A stretch of 64,000 bases of DNA, from contig CAYGSL010000020.1 of NCBI GenBank assembly GCA_964352475.1, positions 6,865-70,864 of the forward strand. Direction: 5' to 3'. Positions 44,884-52,868 of this stretch are shown here, piece by piece (within the stretch, counting starts at the first letter, position 1; each line of letters starts with the position of its first letter). A model generated the notes under the pieces. It ran no database searches and was not told the DNA's origin. It saw only the letters and a program-made list of their open reading frames with translations. A program made the position numbers and the translations under genes. Source of the DNA: JAUIET01 sp964352475 (GTDB lineage: Bacteria > Pseudomonadota > Gammaproteobacteria > Pseudomonadales > JAUIET01).

Positions 44884-45210
44884 TTAGATTGAAACTTTCA
44901 ATAGTTGCCAGGTGGGCTCTGATTGCTGTCCTTCCGTATAGCGATACTTAACGGTGGCTCCGGGCGCTAACTTGGTGATTTGCGAGCCTACCGTGCCGTT
45001 GAACTGAATATCATTTTGCCGGAAACTGCAGCGGCTTTCATCCGAGTAACGGGTCGCTGAATGGAAGTCTATGTAAACGGAATGCGTTCCATCAGTGGCT
45101 TCTGCTTTCTTTATTTCGCCTTCAAGGATGCAATCCTGGCCAGCCAATGCTGACATGGACGCGAGGCCTGTGAAAATAAATCCTGTGCTCAGTGTGATTA
45201 ATCGCTTCAT
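44884..45210 (-). CDS. Small secreted protein, hypothetical
   Basis: 108 residues with a clear signal peptide (ALA|GQDC) and two Cys in the mature part (QDCILEGEIKKAE; ESRCSFRQND), which could form one disulfide. The rest is a small beta-rich domain. No family recognised. It is convergent with the lipoprotein gene and divergent from phoB. Confidence 0.7.
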   Translation of the reverse strand: MKRLITLSTGFIFTGLASMSALAGQDCILEGEIKKAEATDGTHSVYIDFHSATRYSDESRCSFRQNDIQFNGTVGSQITKLAPGATVKYRYTEGQQSEPTWQLLKVSI

Positions 45211-45392
45211 TGTGTTCTTCTCCTTTCTTGGCAGCAGGCAAGTGGAACCTTGCCCGCGCTCTGTAGCTCTCTTAGTGTCACAAAACTGCTATAAAGTAAG
45301 GATAGGCGCTCAACCAACATTAAGTTTTACAGAATTATGACACCGTTATATCTTTTAGTTATATGCAAAGAGAGTCTGCAAATTGCTGGAGC

Positions 45393-45426
45393 TTGTCATT
45401 AAATTGCAACAGTCCAACGCTAGTAT
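45393..45426 (+). promoter_or_regulatory. PhoB-box promoter of phoB
   Basis: TTGTCAT-TAAA-TTGCAAC (first half 6 of 7, second about 4 of 7), then ten bases and TAGTAT as -10 (45421-45426). The start codon of phoB is 30 bases further. This suggests positive autoregulation, as known for phoB in other bacteria. Confidence 0.65.
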
Positions 45427-45456
45427 TCTGGCGATATCAGCAGTTGCGGCTACGGG

Positions 45457-46173
45457 ATGATTGTCAAAAAAATTCTCATTGTGGAAGATGAAATCGCGAT
45501 ACGCGAGATGATCCGCACATCGTTGGAGATGGCTGGTTTCGAGTGTCTTGAAGCCGGTGACGCTCAGGACGCCCACATTCAGCTGGTGGACAATAAACCG
45601 GATCTGGTGCTTTTAGATTGGATGCTGCCAGGCAATAGTGGCCTTGAATTGATCCGCAGAATGAAACGAGACACCAGTATTGCCGATGTGCCGGTGATCA
45701 TGTTGACTGCTCGCACTGACGAAGACAATAAAATTCAAGGCCTCAATAGTGGCGCCGATGACTACGTTACCAAGCCCTTTTCAATACGCGAACTTATAGC
45801 GCGTATAAAAGCGCTGCTGCGACGCAGTGCGTCTCAGGGCGACCACAGTAGTTTTCGCATGCAGGGTCTGCAGCTCAACGACAAGAGCCATCGTGTCTAT
45901 ATCGACGACGAGGCGATTGATATCGGTCCAACAGAGTACAAGCTGCTTAGATTCTTTATGGCGAATGAAGACAGAGCCTTCAGTCGCAGTCAGATACTCG
46001 ATAATGTCTGGGGCGGAAACGTGTACATTGAAGAGCGGACCGTAGATGTGCATATCCGGCGCTTACGCAACGCACTGCGTCGTGCGGGTACGACTCCGAT
46101 AGACTACGGCCTATACATCCAAACAGTGCGCGGAACGGGCTACCGCTTCTCTTCCGTAATCAATCAAAAATGA
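45457..46173 (+). CDS. phoB: Phosphate-regulon response regulator PhoB-like
   Basis: 238 residues: receiver domain with phosphoacceptor Asp54 (LVLLDWMLPGNSG), Thr and Lys of the switch (MLTARTD; TKPF), then an OmpR/PhoB winged helix (PTEYKLLRFFMAN; RTVDVHIRRLRNAL). Sequence and the adjacent kinase point to PhoB. It activates genes at PhoB boxes, several of which lie in this window. The ATGA overlap couples it to the next gene. Confidence 0.88.
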   Translation: MIVKKILIVEDEIAIREMIRTSLEMAGFECLEAGDAQDAHIQLVDNKPDLVLLDWMLPGNSGLELIRRMKRDTSIADVPVIMLTARTDEDNKIQGLNSGADDYVTKPFSIRELIARIKALLRRSASQGDHSSFRMQGLQLNDKSHRVYIDDEAIDIGPTEYKLLRFFMANEDRAFSRSQILDNVWGGNVYIEERTVDVHIRRLRNALRRAGTTPIDYGLYIQTVRGTGYRFSSVINQK

Positions 46174-46838
46174 GCGAAAACGGGCGCCTGATCCAGGAGC
46201 TCTCCCGAGAACTTCGTGCGCCACTGACAGTGATTACGGGGTATCTCGAAGCCTTATACGACAACCACGAAGAATGGCAAGTGCCCTTTGATCGAATGCT
46301 CAAGCAATCGAGCAGAATAGATCGCTTGTTGAATGATTTGGTGTACCTGACACGTCTTGAAGAGGCGGAAAATGAAGCCGCACAGGTGGCGACAGTGGAT
46401 ATTGCCGCTGTGATCCAAATGGTCACTGACGAACAGCGCTTGTATCACCCGAATAAAACATTCAGCTACCAATCAAGCACGCCATCCCTTATCCATGGGA
46501 ACGGAGACCAGCTATACACCGCATTCACCAAATTGTTGGAAAACGCTGGCGAAAATACTGCACCCGATGGTTGTATTGAGGTGTTATGGCGTGAAGTAAA
46601 CGGAACGTGTGTACTCAATGTGAAAGACAACGGTGTAGGCATAGAACCGCAACACCTGCCCCGCCTAACGGAACGCTTTTATCGAATTGATCTCAATTCA
46701 GATGGGGTCGGTTTGGGGCTCAGTATTGTAAAGAGCGTATTGGAACGCCATGGTGCCAGCCTTGAAATAAGCAGTGCGCCTGGTAAAGGCACGGATATTG
46801 AGTGCGTGTTTGAACTGAATAATCTCCGAGAATCATAG
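46170..46838 (+). CDS. Soluble, degenerate PhoR-like histidine kinase lacking the phosphoacceptor His
   Basis: 222 residues, about half of normal PhoR: no membrane helices and no PAS domain, only the dimerisation and ATPase parts. The usual HELRTP motif reads RELRAP (residues 13-18): His to Arg and Thr to Ala. The first change removes the phosphoacceptor and the second the Thr used by HisKA kinases for dephosphorylation. The N box (LLENAG), G1 (DNGVGI) and G2 (GVGLGLSIVKS) are kept, so ATP binding may persist. It overlaps phoB by ATGA, so it is expressed with it. Either it is a regulatory pseudokinase or it is decaying. Confidence 0.88.
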   Translation: MSENGRLIQELSRELRAPLTVITGYLEALYDNHEEWQVPFDRMLKQSSRIDRLLNDLVYLTRLEEAENEAAQVATVDIAAVIQMVTDEQRLYHPNKTFSYQSSTPSLIHGNGDQLYTAFTKLLENAGENTAPDGCIEVLWREVNGTCVLNVKDNGVGIEPQHLPRLTERFYRIDLNSDGVGLGLSIVKSVLERHGASLEISSAPGKGTDIECVFELNNLRES

Positions 46839-47240
46839 GCGTGTTTTAACGAAAGCTTTGGCTTTTTACCTCGACAAGGACGCTAATCGACGGCAAGGAG
46901 GCTGTCACCCATTTCAATTGTTGTTGGCAGCAACGACCCTATGTTCCAGAGTTCTATATCTCGAATGTCCGATCAATGGCCTAGTTTAGAGATTGAGCCG
47001 GCAGAAGTAGTTTCTTTCGAAGACTGACCGCCAAAGAAATTTGTCTTCAGTACTACCTCATGTGGTGCTACCTGGCGGTTTATCCGCATGCGATAAACGA
47101 AAATGCTGCAATCTTAAGGGGTTCATTTTGCCGGGCTACTGCTTGCCGGGCTATTGCGAGTCGCGATTACTAACTTTTCGGCAGGAAACTATGAGATTGA
47201 TGTTTTTGCGGCAAGACTAGACTGGCTAAATCTAGAGGAA
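46839..47240. other. Non-coding region between phoR-like and the toxin-antitoxin pair
   Basis: 402 bases with no credible gene. A small hairpin AAAGC-TTTG-GCTTT followed by TT near 46853-46867 may end the phoB operon. A 2 x 15-base tandem repeat is listed separately. The sequence reads like accumulated remnants. Confidence 0.5.
47128..47157. repeat. Two tandem copies of a 15-base unit
   Basis: TTGCCGGGCTACTGC is followed directly by TTGCCGGGCTATTGC, one base different. Short and of unknown meaning. Confidence 0.8.
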
Positions 47241-47269
47241 TTGATTTTAATGAACTAGTCTATTATACT
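47241..47269 (+). promoter_or_regulatory. Sigma-70-type promoter of the toxin-antitoxin operon
   Basis: TTGATT, a 17-base spacer, then TATACT, 28 bases before the antitoxin start. ACTAGTCT inside the spacer recurs inverted as AGACTAG at about 47213, so an operator for the antitoxin may overlap it. Confidence 0.65.
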
Positions 47270-47297
47270 GGTCTAAATGATGCGGCGAGGTGTGAAT

Positions 47298-47537
47298 ATG
47301 CGTATAGAGATCGGCTCATATGATGCCAAAACAAGGCTTCCCGAGATCCTACGCCGAGTAGAATCCGGTGAATCGTTTACGATTACAAATCGTGGGAGAC
47401 CAGTCGCAGACGTTATTCCTAGCGAATCTCGAAAACGGTCGAAGGCAGAGAGTGCCATCAATAATATCCTGGAGGCAAAAAAGCATCGGGTATCTGACAA
47501 GTCGATGGCCGAACTTAGAAAAGAGGGCCGTAAGTGA
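47298..47537 (+). CDS. Type II antitoxin, Phd/YefM family
   Basis: 79 residues; the N-terminal part MRIEIGSYDAKTRLPEILRRVESGE followed by TITNRGRPVADV is the DNA-binding fold of Phd/YefM antitoxins, and the basic tail would wrap the toxin. ATG at 47298 has GAGGTG five bases upstream; the ATG at 47277 lacks one. The stop overlaps the toxin GTG (GTGA). Confidence 0.9.
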   Translation: MRIEIGSYDAKTRLPEILRRVESGESFTITNRGRPVADVIPSESRKRSKAESAINNILEAKKHRVSDKSMAELRKEGRK

Positions 47538-47968
47538 ATCGGTTCGTTCTTGATAATTCGGTATCGATGCGATGGTTACTTGCAAGTGAGAAGAAGGCTG
47601 ATCAATTGTACGCCGAAGCTGTCCTGCGTAGTCTTGCAGATAGTGAGGCCATAGTCGCAAATTTATGGCATTTAGAGGCAACGAACGTTCTATTCGCAGC
47701 AGAAAAGAGGGGGCAATTGGACACAGCGGAGGTAGAGCGCTTTATTGCTCAGCTTGAGAAATTACCCTTACAGATTGACCCACTGACGGCGCACCAAGCG
47801 TTTAGTCGTACATTGAGCTTCTCGAGAGCATACGGATTGAGTAGTTATGATGCAGCGTATCTGGAACTATCAGTCCGCGAAGGTCTTCCGTTGGCAACCT
47901 TGGATAAGGACCTAAAGAAGGCTGCCAAGAAAGCCGATGTGACTCTATATCTAACGGAAGCTCAGTAA
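47534..47968 (+). CDS. vapC: PIN-domain toxin, VapC-like
   Basis: 144 residues. The acidic PIN residues are present: Asp7 (FVLDNSV), Glu48 (WHLEATN), Asp106 (SSYDAAYLEL) and Asp124 (TLDKDL). VapC toxins are Mg-dependent RNases that cleave tRNA or rRNA and are blocked by the antitoxin encoded just upstream. GTG start in a 4-base overlap. Confidence 0.92.
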   Translation: MNRFVLDNSVSMRWLLASEKKADQLYAEAVLRSLADSEAIVANLWHLEATNVLFAAEKRGQLDTAEVERFIAQLEKLPLQIDPLTAHQAFSRTLSFSRAYGLSSYDAAYLELSVREGLPLATLDKDLKKAAKKADVTLYLTEAQ

Positions 47969-48060
47969 ATCAGATTTGGTCTGACCTGAGTTAATGTCGT
48001 TGAGTTCGACGGCTCATTAACTTGTCGGCAATTCTTTCGATTAAAGGTCGCGTGTAATCT

Positions 48061-48573
48061 TCAATCAGAACCGCAATTAAGATGTTTGTCTGCAATTGTT
48101 CGGATTAAACTTCTATCGCTAAATTTTTTTCCACCTCCGAAAATGAGTCCGACTAGCGTTCGTTGTGGCTTTTTGGGATTTTCAGTCCGAACAATATTCT
48201 CAATAAACATCATCTGTCGGATTACATTTTTTTCAGCCAGCTCAAGCTTCCTGCCCGCTGTGGAAATTGGCACCACTGGCTGGTGTACAAGGTGTTGGTA
48301 ATCTGACGCGAAGGTTTCTTCTGTTGCGATGCCAATTTTTTCCCTACCTGCTCCAAAATTCTGATTGATAAAATTGCAGTCTGTGGCTTGGAATAGGCAC
48401 ACTTTATCAATGGCATGGGTGTTTAAAAGAAATTGAATATTTGAACTGCCGGACGAGCCACCTTGATCAAAGCAAGCTCCTAGAGACGTCAACAGGAAAA
48501 AGTCTTCTCCGTATTCACTGATAAGCTCCTGCTCAGAAAAGCATTCTGGGCATATCAAAAACAAACTACTCAT
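48061..48573 (-). CDS. Hypothetical protein, possibly a degenerate carbonic-anhydrase-like fold
   Basis: 170 residues, no signal peptide. FLICPECFSEQEL and IQFLLNTHAIDKVCLFQATDC are placed like the two zinc-site strands of beta-carbonic anhydrases, but with the Asp-Arg pair and the His changed. The remote resemblance is my own reading and weak. It is the gene just downstream of a genuine beta-carbonic anhydrase, 20 bases away on the same strand. Confidence 0.6.
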   Translation of the reverse strand: MSSLFLICPECFSEQELISEYGEDFFLLTSLGACFDQGGSSGSSNIQFLLNTHAIDKVCLFQATDCNFINQNFGAGREKIGIATEETFASDYQHLVHQPVVPISTAGRKLELAEKNVIRQMMFIENIVRTENPKKPQRTLVGLIFGGGKKFSDRSLIRTIADKHLNCGSD

Positions 48574-48593
48574 ATAGAGCTTGTTGCTTCGTA

Positions 48594-49229
48594 TTAACTC
48601 GTGTATTTGTAAACATTATCCAGCTCGATGTTGGAATTAACGCTAACAGATAAGTCTTTAATCAGGCCATCGTTTAGGCTGTAAACCCAACCATGAATAT
48701 AGGGGTACTCGCCTTCTTCCCAGCATTCCTGGATAAAGGAAACTCTGGCCAAGTTGTTGACTTGCTCCATGATATTCAATTCGACGTAGCGATTCAGTTT
48801 CTCTCGCTCATTCGAAATTTGATCAAGTTCTTCGCGGTTCTGGTTATAGACATCTTTGATGTGCATAAGCCAGTTATCAAGAAATCCGAATTTTTCGTTT
48901 GACATGGCCGCCTGCACGCCGCCGCAGCCGTAATGTCCACAAACGATTATGTGTTTGACCTTGAGAACCTTCACTGCGTAATACACCACGCTGAGTAGGT
49001 TGCTATCAGTGTGTACGACAATATTGGCGATATTGCGCTGCACAAAGATCGATCCCGGCATCGCATTAGTGATTTCAGTGGCCGGTACACGGCTGTCTGA
49101 GCAGCCTATCCACAAGAATTGAGGTGATTGCCCCTCAGACAACTTCTCAAAAAAATCGGGGTCTTTCTCTAGCGTGTTATTAACCCATTCTATGTTGCCG
49201 CTGAGGAGGTCTTTGATTGATTTAGCCAC
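48594..49229 (-). CDS. can: Beta-class carbonic anhydrase
   Basis: 211 residues. Zinc ligands Cys43, His99 and Cys102 and the Asp45-Arg47 dyad are present (CSDSR; HYGCGG). It interconverts CO2 and bicarbonate in the cytoplasm. A fragment of a SulP transporter lies 1.1 kb away, a family often paired with carbonic anhydrase for bicarbonate uptake. Confidence 0.96.
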   Translation of the reverse strand: MAKSIKDLLSGNIEWVNNTLEKDPDFFEKLSEGQSPQFLWIGCSDSRVPATEITNAMPGSIFVQRNIANIVVHTDSNLLSVVYYAVKVLKVKHIIVCGHYGCGGVQAAMSNEKFGFLDNWLMHIKDVYNQNREELDQISNEREKLNRYVELNIMEQVNNLARVSFIQECWEEGEYPYIHGWVYSLNDGLIKDLSVSVNSNIELDNVYKYTS

Positions 49230-49381
49230 TAGTGTCTCTACCGGGTTTTACTATTAGTTCTCTTGTGCATGGTATCAGGTTCATCGCCATAATATCGTAG
49301 CCCTCGTACAAGGTAGATATCCTTATCTGCGATTGAGAAAATTCCTTTTCATCTTGGTAGTAAGCGTGTAAAGAACAACCG

Positions 49382-49675
49382 TCAGCGTGTTGAACATTTC
49401 TGTTCCGCGTAATGCCTAGAGATTTCATCGATTTCTGTAATTGATAAGCTTTGTACTTTCTTGTCGATGTCATGATCTTTATTGCGCTTCAAAGCGATTA
49501 ATCTCGCATACAGATAGCCACGATTTTGGCAGTTAAGATTGGGCCAGCTTTCGGATTTGGCTTTACCATGGGTGCCATGGCAACCGCGACAGTTGTCCCG
49601 GATTATTTGTCTACCATCAGTAGTGGCATGGCTAACACCTGAGGCCAAAAGCGAGATCAGGATTAGTCTGCGCAT
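49382..49675 (-). CDS. Small secreted c-type cytochrome
   Basis: About 97 residues from the ATG that opens a signal peptide (MRRLILISLLASGVSHA); a longer start at 49705 is possible. One haem site, CRGCHG, near residue 31, and no obvious distal Met in the usual place. Related single-haem proteins shuttle electrons in the periplasm. Neither start has a good ribosome site. The 152 bases to the carbonic anhydrase hold no clear gene. Confidence 0.7.
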   Translation of the reverse strand: MRRLILISLLASGVSHATTDGRQIIRDNCRGCHGTHGKAKSESWPNLNCQNRGYLYARLIALKRNKDHDIDKKVQSLSITEIDEISRHYAEQKCSTR

Positions 49676-49712
49676 GCCACGTTTCAATTTAAATGTACCG
49701 CCCATTATCGAG

Positions 49713-49895
49713 TTAAGCGTCATCCGCAAATACCTTATCACGCCAGTCTGGACCCATTTGTTCTTCGATGTACTCCCTGATGAATTGACGCAATTTTTGT
49801 GACGGAGTGACGTCTTCTGCATTGCAGAGCGTATCGAAGGCTGCTTTCTTCTTCGGATCAACCAAAATGGTTAGTCTAGCGGTCCTCTTTTCCAT
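49713..49895 (-). CDS. Ribbon-helix-helix (CopG-like) DNA-binding protein
   Basis: 60 residues; RLTILVDPKKKAAFDTLC followed by helices PSQKLRQFIREYIEEQM matches the RHH fold of plasmid and antitoxin-type regulators. ATG at 49895 with AAGGA seven bases upstream. No toxin gene follows. A near-perfect operator lies 35 bases upstream. Confidence 0.75.
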   Translation of the reverse strand: MEKRTARLTILVDPKKKAAFDTLCNAEDVTPSQKLRQFIREYIEEQMGPDWRDKVFADDA

Positions 49896-49929
49896 TACTG
49901 TATCCTTGCGAATCAATGAGGTCTAAAAT

Positions 49930-49948
49930 GTTATAATCAAATTATAAC
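49930..49948. promoter_or_regulatory. Inverted-repeat operator upstream of the RHH gene
   Basis: GTTATAAT-CAA-ATTATAAC is a perfect 8-base dyad, and a third half-like copy (CTATAATG) follows at 49953-49960. Spaced half-sites of this sort are typical for RHH autorepressors. Confidence 0.7.
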
Positions 49949-49990
49949 ACGACTATAATGATTGTTCGCTAGATTTCTGCGTCGAGCACG

Positions 49991-50362
49991 CTATTGATTT
50001 TTTTGCAGTATCCAGTCACGGGCGTCTGCGTCTGCACCGAGTGGAAATCGCCTGATGTTGGCATTTACAAAGTGATTTGCGAACTTCTCCTCACTGCGCG
50101 AAGCGCTTGAATTGGTCAAAACAGCGACATATTCAATCGATTCTGGGCCTTTAGAAGTGAACTTTAGGTGGCCCAGAAATGCTTGGAAGTATACCCAACC
50201 CGGAAATGAAGCAGTCTGAATGATGATTCCTTTGAGTTGCCCAAGTGAGGAAAAGTGCCCGTCAATTATACGTCTGGCAACAATGAAATCCTCGCTAGAT
50301 AGCCGATCGTTAGGCTCCAGGGTAATGATGGATTGAGAATCGTCGAACGTTGCATGGAGCAT
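49991..50362 (-). CDS. SpoIIAA-like (STAS-related) protein
   Basis: 123 residues matching the SpoIIAA-like family (EPNDRLSSEDFIVARRIIDGHF; GIIIQTASFPGW). This is a small cytoplasmic alpha/beta fold related to anti-sigma antagonists, with no settled function. Its start lies at the broken edge of the SulP fragment (13-base overlap with the opposite strand frame). Confidence 0.8.
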   Translation of the reverse strand: MLHATFDDSQSIITLEPNDRLSSEDFIVARRIIDGHFSSLGQLKGIIIQTASFPGWVYFQAFLGHLKFTSKGPESIEYVAVLTNSSASRSEEKFANHFVNANIRRFPLGADADARDWILQKNQ

Positions 50363-51042
50363 GGTTAGGCGTCATTCACGCCTTGATGTTGCTGTCGGCT
50401 GTTTTAGGCCTAGGCTTCCTGTTTGAAAATATTCCTTTAGCGGCGTTATCGGCCGTATTGATCAAAGTAGGAATTGATATCGTTGACTGGCCGTTTCTTG
50501 CAAGAGTTCGACAGTTGCCGCGATTTACGGCGGGATTGATGCTAGTGGTGTTGCTCTTGACCGTGTTTGTCGATCTCATCACGGCCGTCTTCGTTGGTGT
50601 GTTTCTTAAGAATCTAATGCTGCTGGATAAGCTATCGGACGTAGAGCTGGGCCATGTGCAAGTAGTTGATGGTGATTCGGAATTAGTTGGTATTACCGCC
50701 GAAGAAGCGCAGCAGATTAGATCGTTGGGTGAAGACACCGTATTGGTCAGGATTTCTGGGCCATTGAGTTATGCCGTTAGTAGAGGGCTCGGCCAGCGAT
50801 TTAACGCCTTGAAGCGAACGCAAACACTCATCGTTGACCTTTCGTCAGCATCCATCATTGGCGTCACCTCTTTGCTCGCCATTGAGCGTTTGATCAAATC
50901 TGCATTGTCCTGCGGAACCGACGTTCGCCTGATCGATGATGAAGCGAAGCATCGAGAAGCATTCAAGAGGCTGAACCTTATAGAATTGGTGGGGACACAG
51001 AATATATTTGAAAGTTTGGCTAAAGCAACAGAACATGAGTGA
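50350..51042 (+). pseudogene. SulP anion transporter, C-terminal fragment with STAS domain
   Basis: 230 residues: the last membrane helices (ALSAVLIKVGIDIVDWPFL; VVLLLTVFVDLITAVFVGVFL) and a STAS domain (LIVDLSSASIIGVTSLLAIERL). A full SulP protein has about 500 or more residues; the first ten or so helices are missing, and the break lies at about 50357, against the SpoIIAA-like start. It cannot transport on its own. Relatives linked to carbonic anhydrase import bicarbonate. Confidence 0.85.
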
Positions 51043-51103
51043 TAAAAGCGAGTGATGACGATACTCAAGACCAGTGTAAAGGGATTTATCGGGATTAGAA
51101 ATA

Positions 51104-51334
51104 TTGAAACTTAGTGACGCTATCACCCGAGGAAAGGCCGGTGACTGGATCGATGTTCAAGTGAGGACGAACCCAGCAAACAGGCAGCAATGGTTTGTGA
51201 CACTAGAAAGTAGAGACTATAAGTCGTATATATTAGTCGATGACGATGAACGGCCAGTTACCAACGCTGATCTAGACGCTATTGCAGAGCTTATCAAGTC
51301 CATCGGCGTGAAACAATTTACGGTGTGTTGCTAG
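51104..51334 (+). CDS. Small hypothetical protein
   Basis: 76 residues from a TTG start. It starts with KLSDAITRGKAGDWIDVQV and ends with a CC pair. No family recognised and only a weak ribosome site. Gene-like composition only. Confidence 0.4.
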   Translation: MKLSDAITRGKAGDWIDVQVRTNPANRQQWFVTLESRDYKSYILVDDDERPVTNADLDAIAELIKSIGVKQFTVCC

Positions 51335-51464
51335 TTTCGATAAGGCTCCTAAGCGCTGAATAGCAACGGCCAGAAGCCGATCTAATATAATGTATTAGGT
51401 GACCAAAAAACGAGGGATCACCGACGGCCGTGTCGACGTTCTTATTTCGACCCAAAGTAGACTC

Positions 51465-51677
51465 TCAACAACAACGATTGCCTTCCTGAATAGGCGGGCA
51501 GTTTACGTCACCGTAGGAGCAGAACACGCAACAATCTCCGGCGAGTGGACGAAGCAGCTCACCACAACCTTTACAGTCGTAGTAAAACTGACAGGCGTCT
51601 GTAGGCATTTTTTCCTTCTCAACGTGGCCACACTTCGGACAGGTCAATGTGGAGAATGCTTCAATCGCTTCACTCAT
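51465..51677 (-). CDS. GDCCVxC-domain cysteine-rich protein of the mer operon
   Basis: 70 residues with three Cys clusters: CPKCG, CKGCG and GDCCVFCSYG plus CPP near the end. Proteins with the GDCCVxC motif are annotated next to merT/merP and are thought to take part in metal movement. It overlaps merP by four bases. Confidence 0.82.
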   Translation of the reverse strand: MSEAIEAFSTLTCPKCGHVEKEKMPTDACQFYYDCKGCGELLRPLAGDCCVFCSYGDVNCPPIQEGNRCC

Positions 51678-52003
51678 GGCGGTTCACCGCTAGCATGCGC
51701 CGGAAACCCTACGGCTGTTGAAGCCTCAGCGATTGCTGCTGTATCAGCAAGCTCCGGATCGTAAGTGGCCGTGACCGTTTTGGCTTCAAAATTCACCTCA
51801 ACGCTTTGTACCCCGTCCACGCGAGACATTGCTTTTCTGACGGTAATCGGACAGGCAGCGCAGGTCATGTTTTCAACCTTGAAAGTTTGAGAAACAAAGT
51901 TACTTCCCTCTTCGGGAGTGCTCCATGAGTATTGAGCTGCTAAAAGCCCACTAATCGATAGTGCGAGCACTGCAGCGCTTAAGAGTGAATTTCGTTTCGT
52001 CAT
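51674..52003 (-). CDS. merP: Periplasmic metal-binding protein MerP-like
   Basis: 109 residues: signal peptide then a heavy-metal-associated domain with the motif MTCAACPITVRKAM (CxxC, normally GMTC). It passes Hg2+ or a similar ion to MerT in the canonical system. Between merT (12 bases upstream) and the GDCCVxC gene. Confidence 0.88.
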   Translation of the reverse strand: MTKRNSLLSAAVLALSISGLLAAQYSWSTPEEGSNFVSQTFKVENMTCAACPITVRKAMSRVDGVQSVEVNFEAKTVTATYDPELADTAAIAEASTAVGFPAHASGEPP

Positions 52004-52015
52004 TGGCTTTTCCTC

Positions 52016-52387
52016 TCAATAAAATAATGGTGCCCACCAATCAATGGTAAGGGCGGATAACACGAGTACCGATGCAACCCAGAGAGCAGCCGTTGTGACG
52101 CGTCCCGAGAGTGGGTTGGCGCAATATGAACCATCCTCACAGACGACGGTTTTTTCGAAGTACACCTGCCAAAACCCCGCGGCTAAGAATGCGAGAGTGA
52201 CGAGTGCAAAGTGGTTTTTTAAGGGATCGAGTGCACTGAGATTTCCAATCCACGCGCCACTTACGCCCAAGGTCACCAGCACCAACGGCACAATGCAGCA
52301 CGACGAGGCCAGCAGTGCACCTAGCATACCCGCAATGGCGGCAAACCGACCAGTATTGGGCTGTGGGTTGATGGGCTGTTCGCTCAA
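52016..52387 (-). CDS. merT: Mercuric transport membrane protein MerT-like
   Basis: 123 residues, three membrane helices, Cys pair SSCCIVPL in the first helix and a second pair CEDGSYC in the loop, as in MerT. First gene after the divergent MerR-type promoter. No merA reductase gene follows in this window. Confidence 0.9.
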   Translation of the reverse strand: MSEQPINPQPNTGRFAAIAGMLGALLASSCCIVPLVLVTLGVSGAWIGNLSALDPLKNHFALVTLAFLAAGFWQVYFEKTVVCEDGSYCANPLSGRVTTAALWVASVLVLSALTIDWWAPLFY

Positions 52388-52418
52388 TTTGCACCTTGCC
52401 TAGGTTGACGTTCCCTAT

Positions 52419-52449
52419 ATGATAGAACCTGTAGCACCTACAAGTTCAA
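52419..52449 (-). promoter_or_regulatory. MerR-type promoter of merT with 19-base spacer
   Basis: On the minus strand TTGAAC (-35) and TATCAT (-10) are 19 bases apart, the stretched spacing of MerR-controlled promoters. Between them lies the dyad ACTTGTAG-GTG-CTACAGGT (7 of 8 paired). The merR gene starts just beyond, reading the other way. Confidence 0.85.
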
Positions 52450-52457
52450 GGAAAAGA

Positions 52458-52868
52458 ATGCGTTCAATTCCAAAACGCATTTCACGAGGTGCCCTGGCGA
52501 AGCATAGCGGCGTTAATGCCGAGACCATCCGTTACTACGAGAACATTTCATTACTACCCGAGTCAGCTCGCAGCGCAGGCGGTCACCGCGTTTATCAGGA
52601 AGACGATCTACAGAGATTATGCTTCATCAGGCGTTGCCGAGAGATGGGCTTTTCGCTTGAGGAAATACGTGGCTTGTTATCGCTCGTGGATGGCCAGCAA
52701 GTGTCTTGTAAGCGAGTGAAGAAGATCGCTGATGAGCAGCTGCTGGATATTCGGGCAAAGATTGCTGACCTGAAAAGGATGGAGATAACACTGCGAACTC
52801 TCTCCGCCAATTGTTCTGGTAAAGATGTACCGGAATGCCCGATCATAGAATCTCTTCAGACAAATTGA
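52458..52868 (+). CDS. merR: MerR-family metal-responsive regulator
   Basis: 136 residues from ATG 52458 with AAGGA five bases upstream; a longer frame from 52419 runs through the promoter and is unlikely. Winged helix (NAETIRYYENISLLPESAR), long dimer helix, and Cys84, Cys119 and Cys127, laid out like the three Hg-binding Cys of MerR. Divergent from merT. The metal could be Hg2+ or another thiophilic ion. Confidence 0.9.
   Translation: MRSIPKRISRGALAKHSGVNAETIRYYENISLLPESARSAGGHRVYQEDDLQRLCFIRRCREMGFSLEEIRGLLSLVDGQQVSCKRVKKIADEQLLDIRAKIADLKRMEITLRTLSANCSGKDVPECPIIESLQTN

Noticed and set aside
45326..45343. Minus-strand PhoB-box-like repeat before the small secreted protein
   Set aside because: Half-sites are partial and no -10 lies at the expected distance.
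49222..49473. 83-residue minus-strand frame between carbonic anhydrase and cytochrome
   Set aside because: Overlaps the cytochrome gene in another frame, no ribosome site, composition not protein-like.
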